A stretch of DNA of 64,000 bases from Pseudobutyrivibrio xylanivorans DSM 14809 (GTDB taxonomy: Bacteria > Bacillota > Clostridia > Lachnospirales > Lachnospiraceae): positions 62,001-126,000 of the forward strand of contig NZ_FQYQ01000002.1 of NCBI RefSeq assembly GCF_900141825.1, in the 5' to 3' direction. The notes below the pieces were generated by a model. That model had not been told where the DNA came from and ran no database searches. It saw nothing but the letters and a program-made list of their open reading frames with translations. Below, one piece after another: positions 1-8,808 of the stretch (position 1 is the first letter of the stretch; the number at the start of each line of letters is the position of its first letter). The position numbers and the translations under genes are program-made.

Positions 1-2
1 AA

Positions 3-746
3 AATGGTGAGTATTCATCAATGACTGCTGAGATTCCTACAGATGACAGCGAGACTCCTGTAGTGCTCGATACACTTGATAAGCTTGAGGCACAGGGTAC
101 TACATTTGCAGGTGGACTTAATACTTACTTCAGATATGTTCCAGTTCCAGCAGGAACAGATGGCATTGACGCTGAGCACTACAATGTAATCGTTTATAAG
201 CAGATGGCACTTGCAGACCAGTTTGGAACAAATGCAGCAGGTCAGGAGTACCAGACAGTAAAAGAAAATACAATTTATTCAATTGATACAGAAGAAGGTG
301 TTTTAATCGACGGATTAGAGGATGCTTCATATGTATTAATCGAGACAGTATCTCCTACAGGTTACAACGCTCTTACAGAGGCAATGAGATTTGAAATTAG
401 CAAGATTACTAATGAGATGCGTGAGTTAACAGAAAACTCAGCTTATGACACAGATGTTATTTTCTACTCAGCTAATGAAGTTAATCCTGCAGAGGAAGGT
501 ATTGTAGATGCAGTTGCATTAGAAGTTACTGAGAATGAAGGAACAGAAAACGAAACAACAGTAGTTAAGTATTATCAGGGATACTCAGATGGTATTTATG
601 GAATCAATGTAAAGAACTATCAGGGACTTACACTTCCAAGTACTGGTGGTATTGGTACATTATTATTCACAATCATCGGTATCATTATCATGGCAGCAGT
701 AATTATCGTAATACTAGCCAAGAGAAAGAAAAATAGTTATATGTAG
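3..746 (+). CDS. LPXTG-anchored pilin-like surface protein, 5' end outside window
   Basis: The frame is open to the left edge (no stop upstream of the ATG at 21), so the true start lies outside and only the last 247 residues are visible. The C-terminus is a classic cell-wall sorting signal: LPSTG at 633-647, a hydrophobic stretch, then a KRKK tail. At 330-365 there is an E-box-like motif (YVLIETVSPTGY), typical of Cna-B/SpaA-type pilin domains that form isopeptide bonds. The family is exported and polymerised or wall-anchored by sortase. The class C sortase just downstream fits a major or accessory pilin. The pilin-motif lysine cannot be assigned because the N-terminal part is missing. Confidence 0.8.
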   Translation, partial: NGEYSSMTAEIPTDDSETPVVLDTLDKLEAQGTTFAGGLNTYFRYVPVPAGTDGIDAEHYNVIVYKQMALADQFGTNAAGQEYQTVKENTIYSIDTEEGVLIDGLEDASYVLIETVSPTGYNALTEAMRFEISKITNEMRELTENSAYDTDVIFYSANEVNPAEEGIVDAVALEVTENEGTENETTVVKYYQGYSDGIYGINVKNYQGLTLPSTGGIGTLLFTIIGIIIMAAVIIVILAKRKKNSYM

Positions 747-768
747 TTTCTGACTTAAACAAAAAATG

Positions 769-802
769 GGCAGGAGGCAGTTAACTGCCTTCTGCCTGTT
801 TA
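769..802 (+). terminator. Stem-loop between pilin and sortase genes
   Basis: A 12-bp inverted repeat with one G-T wobble (GGCAGGAGGCAG / CTGCCTTCTGCC) and a TTAA loop lies at 769-796, followed by a T-rich but interrupted tail. It may terminate most pilin transcripts and let a fraction read into the sortase genes, giving more pilin than sortase. Partial termination is inference. Confidence 0.65.
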
Positions 803-817
803 CTTTTGAGGGATGGC

Positions 818-2140
818 ATGGGTGTTCAAAGGAAATTCAATTACATGAATTTACTTTTAATCCTAGTTTTCGTAGTGGGACTAGGAATACTTTTGTATCC
901 CAATATTTCTGATTTTTTTAACCAAAAGAACAGTTCGAAATCAATTAATGAATATGACGAAACAGTAGCTCAGATGAATGAGGAAACCAGACAGGTACTG
1001 TTTAAAGAAACGGAAAGCTATAACACCACACTTTTATCTAATCCGGTAGGTCGTTTTGCAGACATGACCGAGGAGATGAAGGATGATTATTATGGCACTT
1101 TGGATATAGATGGAAGTGGCATGATGTGTTATTTGAAAATAGATAAGCTGGGATTAAATCTCCCGGTATACCATGGAACCACAGAGGACGTACTACAAAA
1201 ATATGTAGGACATATAGAAGGAACTTCGCTTCCAATAGGTGGACAAGGAACTCATTGTGGTCTTTCTGGTCATAGAGGATTACCAAGTGCGGTTCTTTTT
1301 ACAAACTTAGACAGAATGGAAGTGGGAGATGTTTTCTCTATCATAGTTTTAGGTGAGGAACATTTTTATCAGATAGATCAGATAGTAACAGTTCTACCAA
1401 ATGATTTATCACCTTTGGCAATTGATCCCGAAATGGATTACTGTACGTTAGTTACATGTACTCCTTATGGTGAGAACACTCATCGTCTTATGATACGAGG
1501 AGCCAGAATAGAGGACGAAGAGGCCGAGGAAATAATTGATAATACCGAGTCAGCGACTCTGAAATACGGACTTACCCGAGAGCAGGTGGTAAATGCTATA
1601 GCAGCAGTTATGGGAACTGTATTCATGTTCGTGGCAGTGCCAATTCTACTTTTCCCACCTGTTCCAACACCTAAGGCATATATAAGACCTTGGGATGACA
1701 ACATCGAAGAGGTATGTAAAGCTGCTATTAAGGTTTCCGAGATGGCCACTAGAGCAAACTGGGAAATGGATAGCGTTACCCATGAGGCAGACACTTTTGC
1801 AAAGAGGCGAAGATGGGACGATACATTAAAATATGCCGATAAGCTTACAGAGGATGACTTGGAAAGACCTTGGGATGATTATGATTTCTATGATGAATCT
1901 GTAGATTACAGTGAGGAAGAGGAAGTAAGACTCTGGGATGACAAGGTACTTGAAAAGGTTGATCAGGACTGGTCAGTATTTGACAGAGATAAGAATCAGC
2001 AGAATCTTAAGTTTGAGAACATAAATGAAATTATAGATCAGGGTAAGGTTGAGGAATCATTTGAGAATTTAGATGAATATTTCAAAGAAGAATTACGAAT
2101 AGGATTTGAATTATTAGAGAAATCCAAGAAAGGAAAGTAG
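818..2140 (+). CDS. Class C (pilus-type) sortase with long acidic C-terminal tail
   Basis: Membrane transpeptidase expected to join LPXTG pilins. An N-terminal membrane segment is followed by the sortase fold: GHRGLPSA with His152, TLVTCTPYG with Cys214, and NTHR with Arg223 (numbering from ATG 818). A second membrane segment spans residues about 257-281. The start at 818 is preferred over TTG 806 because GAGGG at 808-812 sits 5 nt upstream. The usual DPF/DPW lid motif of class C enzymes is not visible in the region before the catalytic core. After the second membrane segment come about 160 mostly acidic residues, predicted cytoplasmic, with four WDD motifs; such a tail is not part of the normal family. 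The next gene starts 2 nt downstream. Confidence 0.88.
   Translation: MGVQRKFNYMNLLLILVFVVGLGILLYPNISDFFNQKNSSKSINEYDETVAQMNEETRQVLFKETESYNTTLLSNPVGRFADMTEEMKDDYYGTLDIDGSGMMCYLKIDKLGLNLPVYHGTTEDVLQKYVGHIEGTSLPIGGQGTHCGLSGHRGLPSAVLFTNLDRMEVGDVFSIIVLGEEHFYQIDQIVTVLPNDLSPLAIDPEMDYCTLVTCTPYGENTHRLMIRGARIEDEEAEEIIDNTESATLKYGLTREQVVNAIAAVMGTVFMFVAVPILLFPPVPTPKAYIRPWDDNIEEVCKAAIKVSEMATRANWEMDSVTHEADTFAKRRRWDDTLKYADKLTEDDLERPWDDYDFYDESVDYSEEEEVRLWDDKVLEKVDQDWSVFDRDKNQQNLKFENINEIIDQGKVEESFENLDEYFKEELRIGFELLEKSKKGK
1685..1942 (+). repeat. Four degenerate R-x-W-D-D motifs in the sortase tail
   Basis: RPWDD at 1685, RRWDD at 1808-1811, RPWDD at 1865 and RLWDD at 1928 all lie in the predicted cytoplasmic tail of the class C sortase. 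They sit in otherwise variable, Asp/Glu-rich sequence, which suggests repeated short binding motifs. No known motif name is claimed. Confidence 0.6.
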
Positions 2141-2142
2141 TC

Positions 2143-5100
2143 ATGTTTAATGGAGCCTGGACTAAATACTTAAACTACATATTGATTATAGTAACAGGCT
2201 CCATGCTGATATTATTTATCATTTCAAATGCTATTACTGTGACAACTGTAGCTGAGATTGGAGATTTAAATGAAAGTCTGTCTGAAGGTGGCAGCTCAGA
2301 TGAAAACATGGCCGACCCTAATGGAGAAGTAATGCTTTCTTCAACTGGTAGTTCCGAAAATCCTGAACAAACTGATAATTCAGTGCCTACTGATACAGGA
2401 AATGAAGGCGGGAATGCTTCTGCAGAACCTACTGAGGTAGCAGAACCGGAGGCTGTAGCAGGTGACCAAAATTCAGAGTCAACTCCAGCGGATACATCGA
2501 CATCAACAACAACTCCTACAGATGCTGATGACCCAGAAAGTTTAGGTACTACAGCTGATCCAGAAAATCCTGAAGTTAGTCCAACACCGACCCCAGAGGT
2601 TACACCAACACCTGAGCCTACGCCAACACCTGAGCCTACGCCAACACCTACAGAGGGGGCAGAGGAAGATGATAACGGCTGTATTTGTACAATCCATTGT
2701 ACAGAGGACGAAGTAAATTCAGAATGCCCAGTATGTTCAGAGGACTATAATCAGTGCTCTCCTAAGGAAGAAGAGCCAAAGCCTGAGTGTATCTGTGACA
2801 AGCTTTGTAATGCAGCTGATTTTAACGAGGAATGCCCAGTATGCTCGGTGGACTTTACTAAATGCGAATTTGTAGAAGAGGAAGAAAAGGAATGCACCTG
2901 TGAGCATTTATGTGAAGAAGGGTATGTGGATTTAAGCTGTGAACTATGTGCAGAGGATTTCACAAAGTGTGAAGGTGTTGAGCAGGAGTATGTTGCTGTA
3001 ATTCACTATTCAATTAAAGGAGAGTCTAAAAAGGAAAAGTTCCTTACCTTGGAAGAGGCTTTGAATGGGGCAAAGGAGGTTTCTGATGAGGTTCATAACA
3101 ATGAGGATTCCAACTTTGTTCCTGTTATTGAAATCAGAGATGAAATAAGTGTTTCATCTTCCATTTCTATAGAGAATAACTGCACGTTAATTATCGATGT
3201 GAAGGGTCATAGGATATCTCTTGATTCTGGAGCATATCTGAATTTCAACAGCAGTAATGTAACTATCCGAGACAGCGGTACATCTGGAATTAATTATGGC
3301 GGTGACAACACAAGGCCAGGTGGTATTTCAGGTACCAGCGACAAGCTATTTGCAGGTTCAGACACGCTGACACTGACAACTGGTTATTACAGTATTTCCA
3401 GTGGAGTGCTATGCAGTGGCTTCTCAACGGTTACAGTAAACGACGCATTTTTGATTAATTCATCAGGTAGTCTTTTTGATAGCAGAACTACCTTTAATGT
3501 AAATAACGGTTTCTTTGTATACGACAGTCTTTATACAAGTGGTAACGAGGGCAGTGTTGTTTGTCCTACCAGTATGGTGCTGATGGAAAAAGCACTTACT
3601 ATTTCAGGATATTCTGTTCAGGGCTATGGTCTTTGCTCAGCACTATTTAAAGTTACACTTCAGATGATTGGTGCGACAGATTATTATAGCTCAACATTTG
3701 CAGAGGCGTTTGAAACAGCTCAGAACCTTAGTAAATCAAATGATGGAGCCAAGACTGTTATCGCTATAAATGATGCAGTCGTTTCCAGTGTTGCCATTTC
3801 GCAGACATACTATCTGACCGGTAATCCAGATGGTTACGACCCAGTGGTACAGATTGACAATATTAGTTTCACAAGAGGTGGAGGAGATTCTGCAGGCTTT
3901 GATGGAACAATGTTTGTTATATCAGGTGGTGAGCTGATATTCAACGACTGTACAATTAATGGTTACATTTCAGAAAGTCAGGTAGCTGTTGGCTCAATGA
4001 TTACTGTTGATTCGGGAGGCATATTATCTCTTGTAGGTTCAACAGGAGTGGGTACAGTTCTTACAGGAAATGTTGCACTTCTTGGAGCTACTGCAGGCGA
4101 CCCAGCTTCAGGTGTTTATCTGAAGGGTGGAAGTAGAATGAAGGTTAATGGCTATATCGTTATTCATAACAATGTATGTTATAGCGAGGTAGCAAATCCA
4201 AATGGTGATATAGAAGGAATCAGGACCGATAGAAATGTCTATATGGATGTTAATTCTGCAATTGTAGTTGACGGTACACTTATTAGAACTGAAAGCTTCT
4301 TGATTGGAATAACCATGTCTACAGATGACATTGATGAAACCCAGCCAATAGGTTCTCTTTCAAATGATTACTACTTTGGTTTGGCAGCGGCAGGTATTTC
4401 AATTGTTGATTTGAGCTCCTTCTACATGGATACCTCGGCAGCTTATTACATGGAGATGGATTTCGATAACAATATAATCACATGGAGCAGAGGAGGTGCG
4501 CTACTTCCTGAAGCGGGAGTGTTTAGATTGGAATTTATTCTTTTATTTATGGGACTGATTGGATTTATTTTCCGAGCAGTACAAGAGACAAAGGAAGAAA
4601 GAAAAGAAGTAGTAAAGTACATAACAGTAATTTCTGTCACTTGTCTTTTGATAGGTGCTGGTATAGGTAGCTATCATGTCTATGATGAGCTTAAGATAAT
4701 CGAGCAGAATAATCAGGTGATGGATAGCCTGGCATCTGGTGAAGGTAACAGCCAGTACACGTCAGGTGATGCGACCTTTGAACAGGAGGTAGTTACTGAG
4801 GAAGCTATAACTATAGTGGAGGATACTTCCACTGAAAAGATTGTGGAAGAGGTTGCTCCTAACAAGTCGATTGTCCCTGCTGATGGTAGAGAATATATAG
4901 GTGTTATAGAGGTGGAAAGACTGGGGATCAAGCTTCCAGTTTTAAGCAGCTATACAGATGCAGACATGAAGACTACACCTTGCGTCTACTATGGTACAAG
5001 GGAAAATGGAAACCTTGTAATTGTAGGACATAATTACAACAGCCAGTTTGGTGATTTTAATCTTCTTGATAGCAAGGAAGTTATTACAGCGAAGCTGACA

Positions 5101-5262
5101 TTGGTGGATGGAAGTGAATATGAATATACCAGCAAGCTAATTGAAAATCTTGAGCCTGATCAGATTGACGAAATGCTGACAGGTGACTGGGACTTAACAC
5201 TTTTTACTTGTAGTTATTCAGGTGATAAGAGAATAGCAATCAGATTTGACCTGGAGAGGTAG
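2143..5262 (+). CDS. Surface adhesin-like protein fused to a sortase domain
   Basis: A 1039-residue chain with this order: N-terminal membrane segment (about 8-30); Ser/Thr/Pro-rich stalk ending in PTPEP repeats; three 26-residue Cys repeats (residues 180-276) with pattern CxCx3Cx8Cx2Cx6C; a long Gly/Ser/Thr-rich region resembling a right-handed beta-helix (about 300-780); LPEAG at 788-792, a hydrophobic segment and a charged loop that look like a sorting signal; another membrane segment (about 826-847); and a C-terminal sortase domain with His963 (VGHNY), Cys1023 (LFTCSY) and Arg1030 or Arg1034. Alternating membrane segments place ectodomain and sortase domain on the same outer face. No in-frame ATG, GTG or TTG lies between the ATG in the first of these segments and the middle of the second, so a separate sortase gene is unlikely. 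The sortase class is unclear. Confidence 0.8.
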   Translation: MFNGAWTKYLNYILIIVTGSMLILFIISNAITVTTVAEIGDLNESLSEGGSSDENMADPNGEVMLSSTGSSENPEQTDNSVPTDTGNEGGNASAEPTEVAEPEAVAGDQNSESTPADTSTSTTTPTDADDPESLGTTADPENPEVSPTPTPEVTPTPEPTPTPEPTPTPTEGAEEDDNGCICTIHCTEDEVNSECPVCSEDYNQCSPKEEEPKPECICDKLCNAADFNEECPVCSVDFTKCEFVEEEEKECTCEHLCEEGYVDLSCELCAEDFTKCEGVEQEYVAVIHYSIKGESKKEKFLTLEEALNGAKEVSDEVHNNEDSNFVPVIEIRDEISVSSSISIENNCTLIIDVKGHRISLDSGAYLNFNSSNVTIRDSGTSGINYGGDNTRPGGISGTSDKLFAGSDTLTLTTGYYSISSGVLCSGFSTVTVNDAFLINSSGSLFDSRTTFNVNNGFFVYDSLYTSGNEGSVVCPTSMVLMEKALTISGYSVQGYGLCSALFKVTLQMIGATDYYSSTFAEAFETAQNLSKSNDGAKTVIAINDAVVSSVAISQTYYLTGNPDGYDPVVQIDNISFTRGGGDSAGFDGTMFVISGGELIFNDCTINGYISESQVAVGSMITVDSGGILSLVGSTGVGTVLTGNVALLGATAGDPASGVYLKGGSRMKVNGYIVIHNNVCYSEVANPNGDIEGIRTDRNVYMDVNSAIVVDGTLIRTESFLIGITMSTDDIDETQPIGSLSNDYYFGLAAAGISIVDLSSFYMDTSAAYYMEMDFDNNIITWSRGGALLPEAGVFRLEFILLFMGLIGFIFRAVQETKEERKEVVKYITVISVTCLLIGAGIGSYHVYDELKIIEQNNQVMDSLASGEGNSQYTSGDATFEQEVVTEEAITIVEDTSTEKIVEEVAPNKSIVPADGREYIGVIEVERLGIKLPVLSSYTDADMKTTPCVYYGTRENGNLVIVGHNYNSQFGDFNLLDSKEVITAKLTLVDGSEYEYTSKLIENLEPDQIDEMLTGDWDLTLFTCSYSGDKRIAIRFDLER
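2605..2649 (+). repeat. Tandem 18-bp repeat coding for a Pro/Thr stalk
   Basis: Two exact 18-bp copies (CCAACACCTGAGCCTACG at 2605-2622 and 2623-2640) are followed by a partial third. Each adds six residues (PTPEPT type) without changing frame, so copy-number change would only alter stalk length. Confidence 0.85.
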
Positions 5263-5266
5263 TAAT

Positions 5267-6553
5267 ATGGAGATGATGGGAATCGGCATTGATATGCTGT
5301 CCATCTTAATTACATTTGTTATTCTTGTGGGCGTTTTATTAGGTAAAAGAAATGCGATGAATGAATATTTTCCAATTCTTTTACTTATGAACGCCCTGGT
5401 TCTGCTTGCGGATATGGGTACTCTGGTTTTTGCAAATGATAACGAGACATTAGAGTTACTTCGTATTTCCGTTATTCTTCAAGGTTCTTTTACATATATA
5501 AGCATTTCAGGATTTAATCTTTATGTAGATAAGCTTATTACCAGAAAGCGAGGAAAACGTCCTGTATTTAGAGCAGTTCCTTTTGCTATCTGTGTGATAA
5601 TGATTCTGTTTTGGATTTCGTCTTTGCTTCACGGGTATGCTTTTCAGATTTCCAATGATGGAGTATATAGTCAGGGGCAGCTATATTTCTTTGTAGTGCT
5701 TATTGGTTGTATCCTTGTGATTTTTATTTTCTTTAGGATTCTTTACAACCAGATAAATGGAGTTTTGGATGTAAATGTGTGCATAGCACTGTATATTTTT
5801 ATTATTATTCCATTTATAGTACTATTTCCTGCTTTGCTGTGTGAGTGCTTGTCTATGCTATATGGGGCTATTACAGTAAGTTATCTGATAATGTTCATAG
5901 CCATTCATGTTACACGAGAGCAGACTATTGTGGAAAAGAAAATGGATGACACTATTATGCAAACGGATTTGATTATTTCTGAGTTGCAACCTCATTTTAT
6001 TTTCAATTCACTTACGAACATTAAGTATTTGATTAAGAAGAATCCTGAGCTTGCCGTAAATGCAATGGATAAATTTACAAAGTATCTAAGAAGAAATCTG
6101 GATACAATTACGGATCAGGAGTTGATTACCTTTGAAGAGGAGTTAGAGCACACCAGAACCTATTTATGGTTGGAGCAGTTAAGATTTGGTGATTTAAAAA
6201 TAGAATATAGCATTGATGAGGATCAGTTCCTTATTCCACCTTTGTCATTGCAGCCTGTTGTAGAAAATGCAGTAAGGCATGGTGTAACCAAGAAGATTGG
6301 TGGTGGAACAATCAAAATCTACGTGCGTGAAATGGAAGATTGTTATAAAATTACAGTAAAGGATGACGGAATAGGTTTTGATTCAAAACAGCTGGATGAA
6401 GAAATCGAGGCAGCAGGTATACATGATATTAGAAAGCGTTTGTATGAGATGAATAAATCAAAGCTTTCTATAGCAAGTACAGAAGGAGTTGGCACTACAG
6501 TTACATATCTTATCATGAAGGAGGACACTGAGGATGATTCTGTTCAAGGATGA
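5267..6553 (+). CDS. LytS/YehU-type membrane sensor histidine kinase
   Basis: Sensor kinase of 428 residues. Several hydrophobic segments fill the first ~225 residues, then come a His_kinase (PF06580-type) motif, LQPHFIFNSL with phospho-acceptor His243, and a HATPase domain with N box VVENAVRHGV and G box KDDGIGFD. The ATG at 5267 has GGAGAGG at 5253-5259; an upstream TTG at 5246 overlaps the previous gene and lacks a suitable site. Kinases of this family normally pair with LytTR response regulators, but none is encoded nearby. Position inside the sortase operon suggests it senses envelope or pilus state; that role is inference. Confidence 0.88.
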   Translation: MEMMGIGIDMLSILITFVILVGVLLGKRNAMNEYFPILLLMNALVLLADMGTLVFANDNETLELLRISVILQGSFTYISISGFNLYVDKLITRKRGKRPVFRAVPFAICVIMILFWISSLLHGYAFQISNDGVYSQGQLYFFVVLIGCILVIFIFFRILYNQINGVLDVNVCIALYIFIIIPFIVLFPALLCECLSMLYGAITVSYLIMFIAIHVTREQTIVEKKMDDTIMQTDLIISELQPHFIFNSLTNIKYLIKKNPELAVNAMDKFTKYLRRNLDTITDQELITFEEELEHTRTYLWLEQLRFGDLKIEYSIDEDQFLIPPLSLQPVVENAVRHGVTKKIGGGTIKIYVREMEDCYKITVKDDGIGFDSKQLDEEIEAAGIHDIRKRLYEMNKSKLSIASTEGVGTTVTYLIMKEDTEDDSVQG

Positions 6554-7148
6554 GACACAAGGCGTAGAGGAAGCAGTTGCTGAGGTTGAAATAAAAGATG
6601 CACCTAAGGATGATTTAGAAACCGAGGTGGATTCTCTTTTAGAAGAACTTGATGAGATAGAAAAGCAGCTTGGAATGAAGCAGGAGTTTGAGGATATAGA
6701 GTTTCCTGCTCTAAAGCCAATAATTCTTCCACCTATTAAATATCCAGAGCCAGCACCTGTTATTACAAGAGCTGATTTTGCAAAGCTTGATGATGAGCAG
6801 TTTAATCTGCTTATGAAAAAGCTTAATAATGTTGAGCATATGGAAGCTGAAATGAAGGCAATGAAAGAGGTTATCGACGAGAGATTAAGCCTTGATTTTA
6901 GAGCTATGTATGACAACCTAATGGAAAAGACCAATATCGAAGCTATAAAAATATATAGAAATGTTCAGGCCGTGGTTATAGAAGAAAATGCCAAGCAAAA
7001 TCAGGCATTATATGGACTTGATAACAAATCGGATTCACTGAGAAAGCGAATGAACAATGTGCTTATTTTTGCAACAGTATCATTTGTTGTTTCAGTGCTG
7101 GTTATGTTAATTACTATTTTACCTGCTTTTGGAATTAATCTGTTTTAG
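6534..7148 (+). CDS. Tail-anchored acidic coiled-coil protein, unknown
   Basis: 204 residues, not recognised. The first ~170 residues are charged, with Glu/Leu-rich heptad-like stretches (about 20-60 and 85-165) and a Pro-rich link near residue 62-75. A single hydrophobic segment at about 176-200 ends the protein, so it is probably anchored by its C-terminus with the body in the cytoplasm. It overlaps the kinase gene by 20 nt and has AAGGAGG at 6518-6524. Translational coupling with the kinase suggests a partner or scaffold for it or for the sortase tail; this is inference. Confidence 0.65.
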   Translation: MILFKDETQGVEEAVAEVEIKDAPKDDLETEVDSLLEELDEIEKQLGMKQEFEDIEFPALKPIILPPIKYPEPAPVITRADFAKLDDEQFNLLMKKLNNVEHMEAEMKAMKEVIDERLSLDFRAMYDNLMEKTNIEAIKIYRNVQAVVIEENAKQNQALYGLDNKSDSLRKRMNNVLIFATVSFVVSVLVMLITILPAFGINLF

Positions 7149-7157
7149 AGGGGAACC

Positions 7158-8732
7158 ATGGAGGACAAAAAAACAATAACCATTGCTATTGCACTGTCAG
7201 CAGCAATGGTTTTGATGTTTATTGGGACAATTTTATATGCCAGAGTTCATAACAGACAGCAGGCAGAGGTTGAAGCAGAGCTAGAGCAGGAGGAAGCTAA
7301 GGAGGGCGAGGATGAATTTCCAAGGCTGAATCCCGATTTTGAGTATGTGCCTATAGATGTGACAAACATGGTTGTAAGAGTGGATGATGTGGATATGGAT
7401 GCTGAGGATTCAGCCATCCATGATGTTGAGGTGGAAAATACCTATATCAATACCACGCCTTTATTACCAAGTATTATGAACGAGAGAGAAAAGGTTCTGA
7501 GAGAGTATGTGGACATCAGTGCTTTTCCCGACAGTTACATTCTTAATGAAAAGAAGTCTATTTCTATAAATGATTCTACAGTTTCTGTTCCAAAAGAGAT
7601 TTATCTTTACAATGTGGGTATAGATAAATCTTCCAAGGCTACAGTAAATGTCACAGTGGAGGATGATGACAAGATAATCAAGTCACTTGGCTGGAGTAGT
7701 ACAAAGCCAGATGTAGTTCAGCTTTCTTCAACTTCTGGTGAGACAGTGGACTTAGAGTATGTGGGGAAAAAATTTTCTGGAAAGGTGCCAGTATCGATTA
7801 TCGTGACCTATGAGACTTCAAAGGGAAATACATCCACTAGAGAGATTACATTCAATGTGTTTGTGGAGAATGTATCTTATGGAGATGACCAGCTAAAGGA
7901 CAGAGCTGGAAATGGATTATTCCTTGATAAAGCTGGTAAGAAGGCAGCCTATGTATCTGATTTTTCAAGTAATGAATACTTTTATGGTGAGATAAAAACT
8001 ACTGGTTGGCAGACAATCGATGGGGCTACCTATTATTTTAATAGTGATTCACTCCCAGTAAAGGGCCATCAGATTATAGGAGGTTTGCCTTACGACTTTG
8101 GAGATGATGGTATTCTATCCTATGCCGTCGGAGATATGGGAATTGATGTTTCAAAGTGGCAGAAAGACATAGACTGGCAATTGGTTGCAGCTTCCGGTGT
8201 GGATTTTGCCATAATAAGATGTGGATTTAGAGGTTCTATTTCAGGTCAGCTGGTAGAAGACCCATATTTCAAGCAAAACATTCAGGGGGCATTGGCTAAT
8301 GGAATAAAGGTAGGGGTGTACTTCTTTACCCAGGCCATCACAGAACAGGAGGCTATTGAGGAAGCATCAATGGCCGTGGCAATGTGCAGGGAATATGAAA
8401 TCACGCTACCAATCTATATCGATTCTGAGAATGCAGTAAGAGGCCGTGCCAATAATCTGGACAAAGCCACAAGAACAAGATGTCTGCAGGCCTTCTGTGA
8501 AACCATAAATAATAGTGGCTACAGAGGCGGAGTTTACGCCAGTAAAAACTGGTTTTATGAAAAGCTCTATGCGGAAAGCCTGGAACAGTACAGTATCTGG
8601 GTAGCCCAGTATAATACAGAATGTAATTACACAGGAAAGACTGATTACTGGCAGTATTCCTCAAAGGAGACTATCGCCGGTATTACAGGCTATGTAGATG
8701 TTAATGTAGTAAGAGAATCTTCAGGAAAGTAG
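7158..8732 (+). CDS. Membrane-anchored GH25 muramidase with wall-binding repeat
   Basis: 524-residue peptidoglycan hydrolase. It begins with a signal-anchor segment (about 8-27), then an acidic linker, an Ig-like/Big-type beta domain (about 130-240), a Trp/Tyr/Gly-rich cell-wall-binding-like repeat (about 275-318, WQTIDGATYYF) and a C-terminal GH25 lysozyme domain. GH25 motifs are GIDVSKWQ (Asp330) and IYIDSE (Asp422, Glu424). It starts 10 nt after the coiled-coil gene and is the last gene of the surface operon. A likely job is local wall remodelling during assembly of the surface structure. It is not a phage endolysin by context. Confidence 0.85.
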   Translation: MEDKKTITIAIALSAAMVLMFIGTILYARVHNRQQAEVEAELEQEEAKEGEDEFPRLNPDFEYVPIDVTNMVVRVDDVDMDAEDSAIHDVEVENTYINTTPLLPSIMNEREKVLREYVDISAFPDSYILNEKKSISINDSTVSVPKEIYLYNVGIDKSSKATVNVTVEDDDKIIKSLGWSSTKPDVVQLSSTSGETVDLEYVGKKFSGKVPVSIIVTYETSKGNTSTREITFNVFVENVSYGDDQLKDRAGNGLFLDKAGKKAAYVSDFSSNEYFYGEIKTTGWQTIDGATYYFNSDSLPVKGHQIIGGLPYDFGDDGILSYAVGDMGIDVSKWQKDIDWQLVAASGVDFAIIRCGFRGSISGQLVEDPYFKQNIQGALANGIKVGVYFFTQAITEQEAIEEASMAVAMCREYEITLPIYIDSENAVRGRANNLDKATRTRCLQAFCETINNSGYRGGVYASKNWFYEKLYAESLEQYSIWVAQYNTECNYTGKTDYWQYSSKETIAGITGYVDVNVVRESSGK

Positions 8733-8808
8733 GTATAGAGCTAAGTAGTCGCACAGTTGACTGATGCTAAAAATGGCTGTATATTCTTAACATATGAATG
8801 GAGGCTAT

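Noticed and set aside
2605-2649. Tandem repeat as a CRISPR-like or phase-variation tract
   Set aside because: In-frame Pro/Thr stalk repeat of 18 bp without spacers; copy change would not shift the frame.
4580-4640. Possible frameshift separating an adhesin gene from a sortase gene
   Set aside because: The frame is continuous and no usable start precedes the sortase membrane segment. Kept as a caveat because TAGTAA occurs in another frame within a purine run.
6458-6934. 158-codon open frame on the minus strand opposite the coiled-coil gene
   Set aside because: Shadow of a strongly coding plus-strand gene with a good ribosome site; Ser/Ile-rich translation and no family features.
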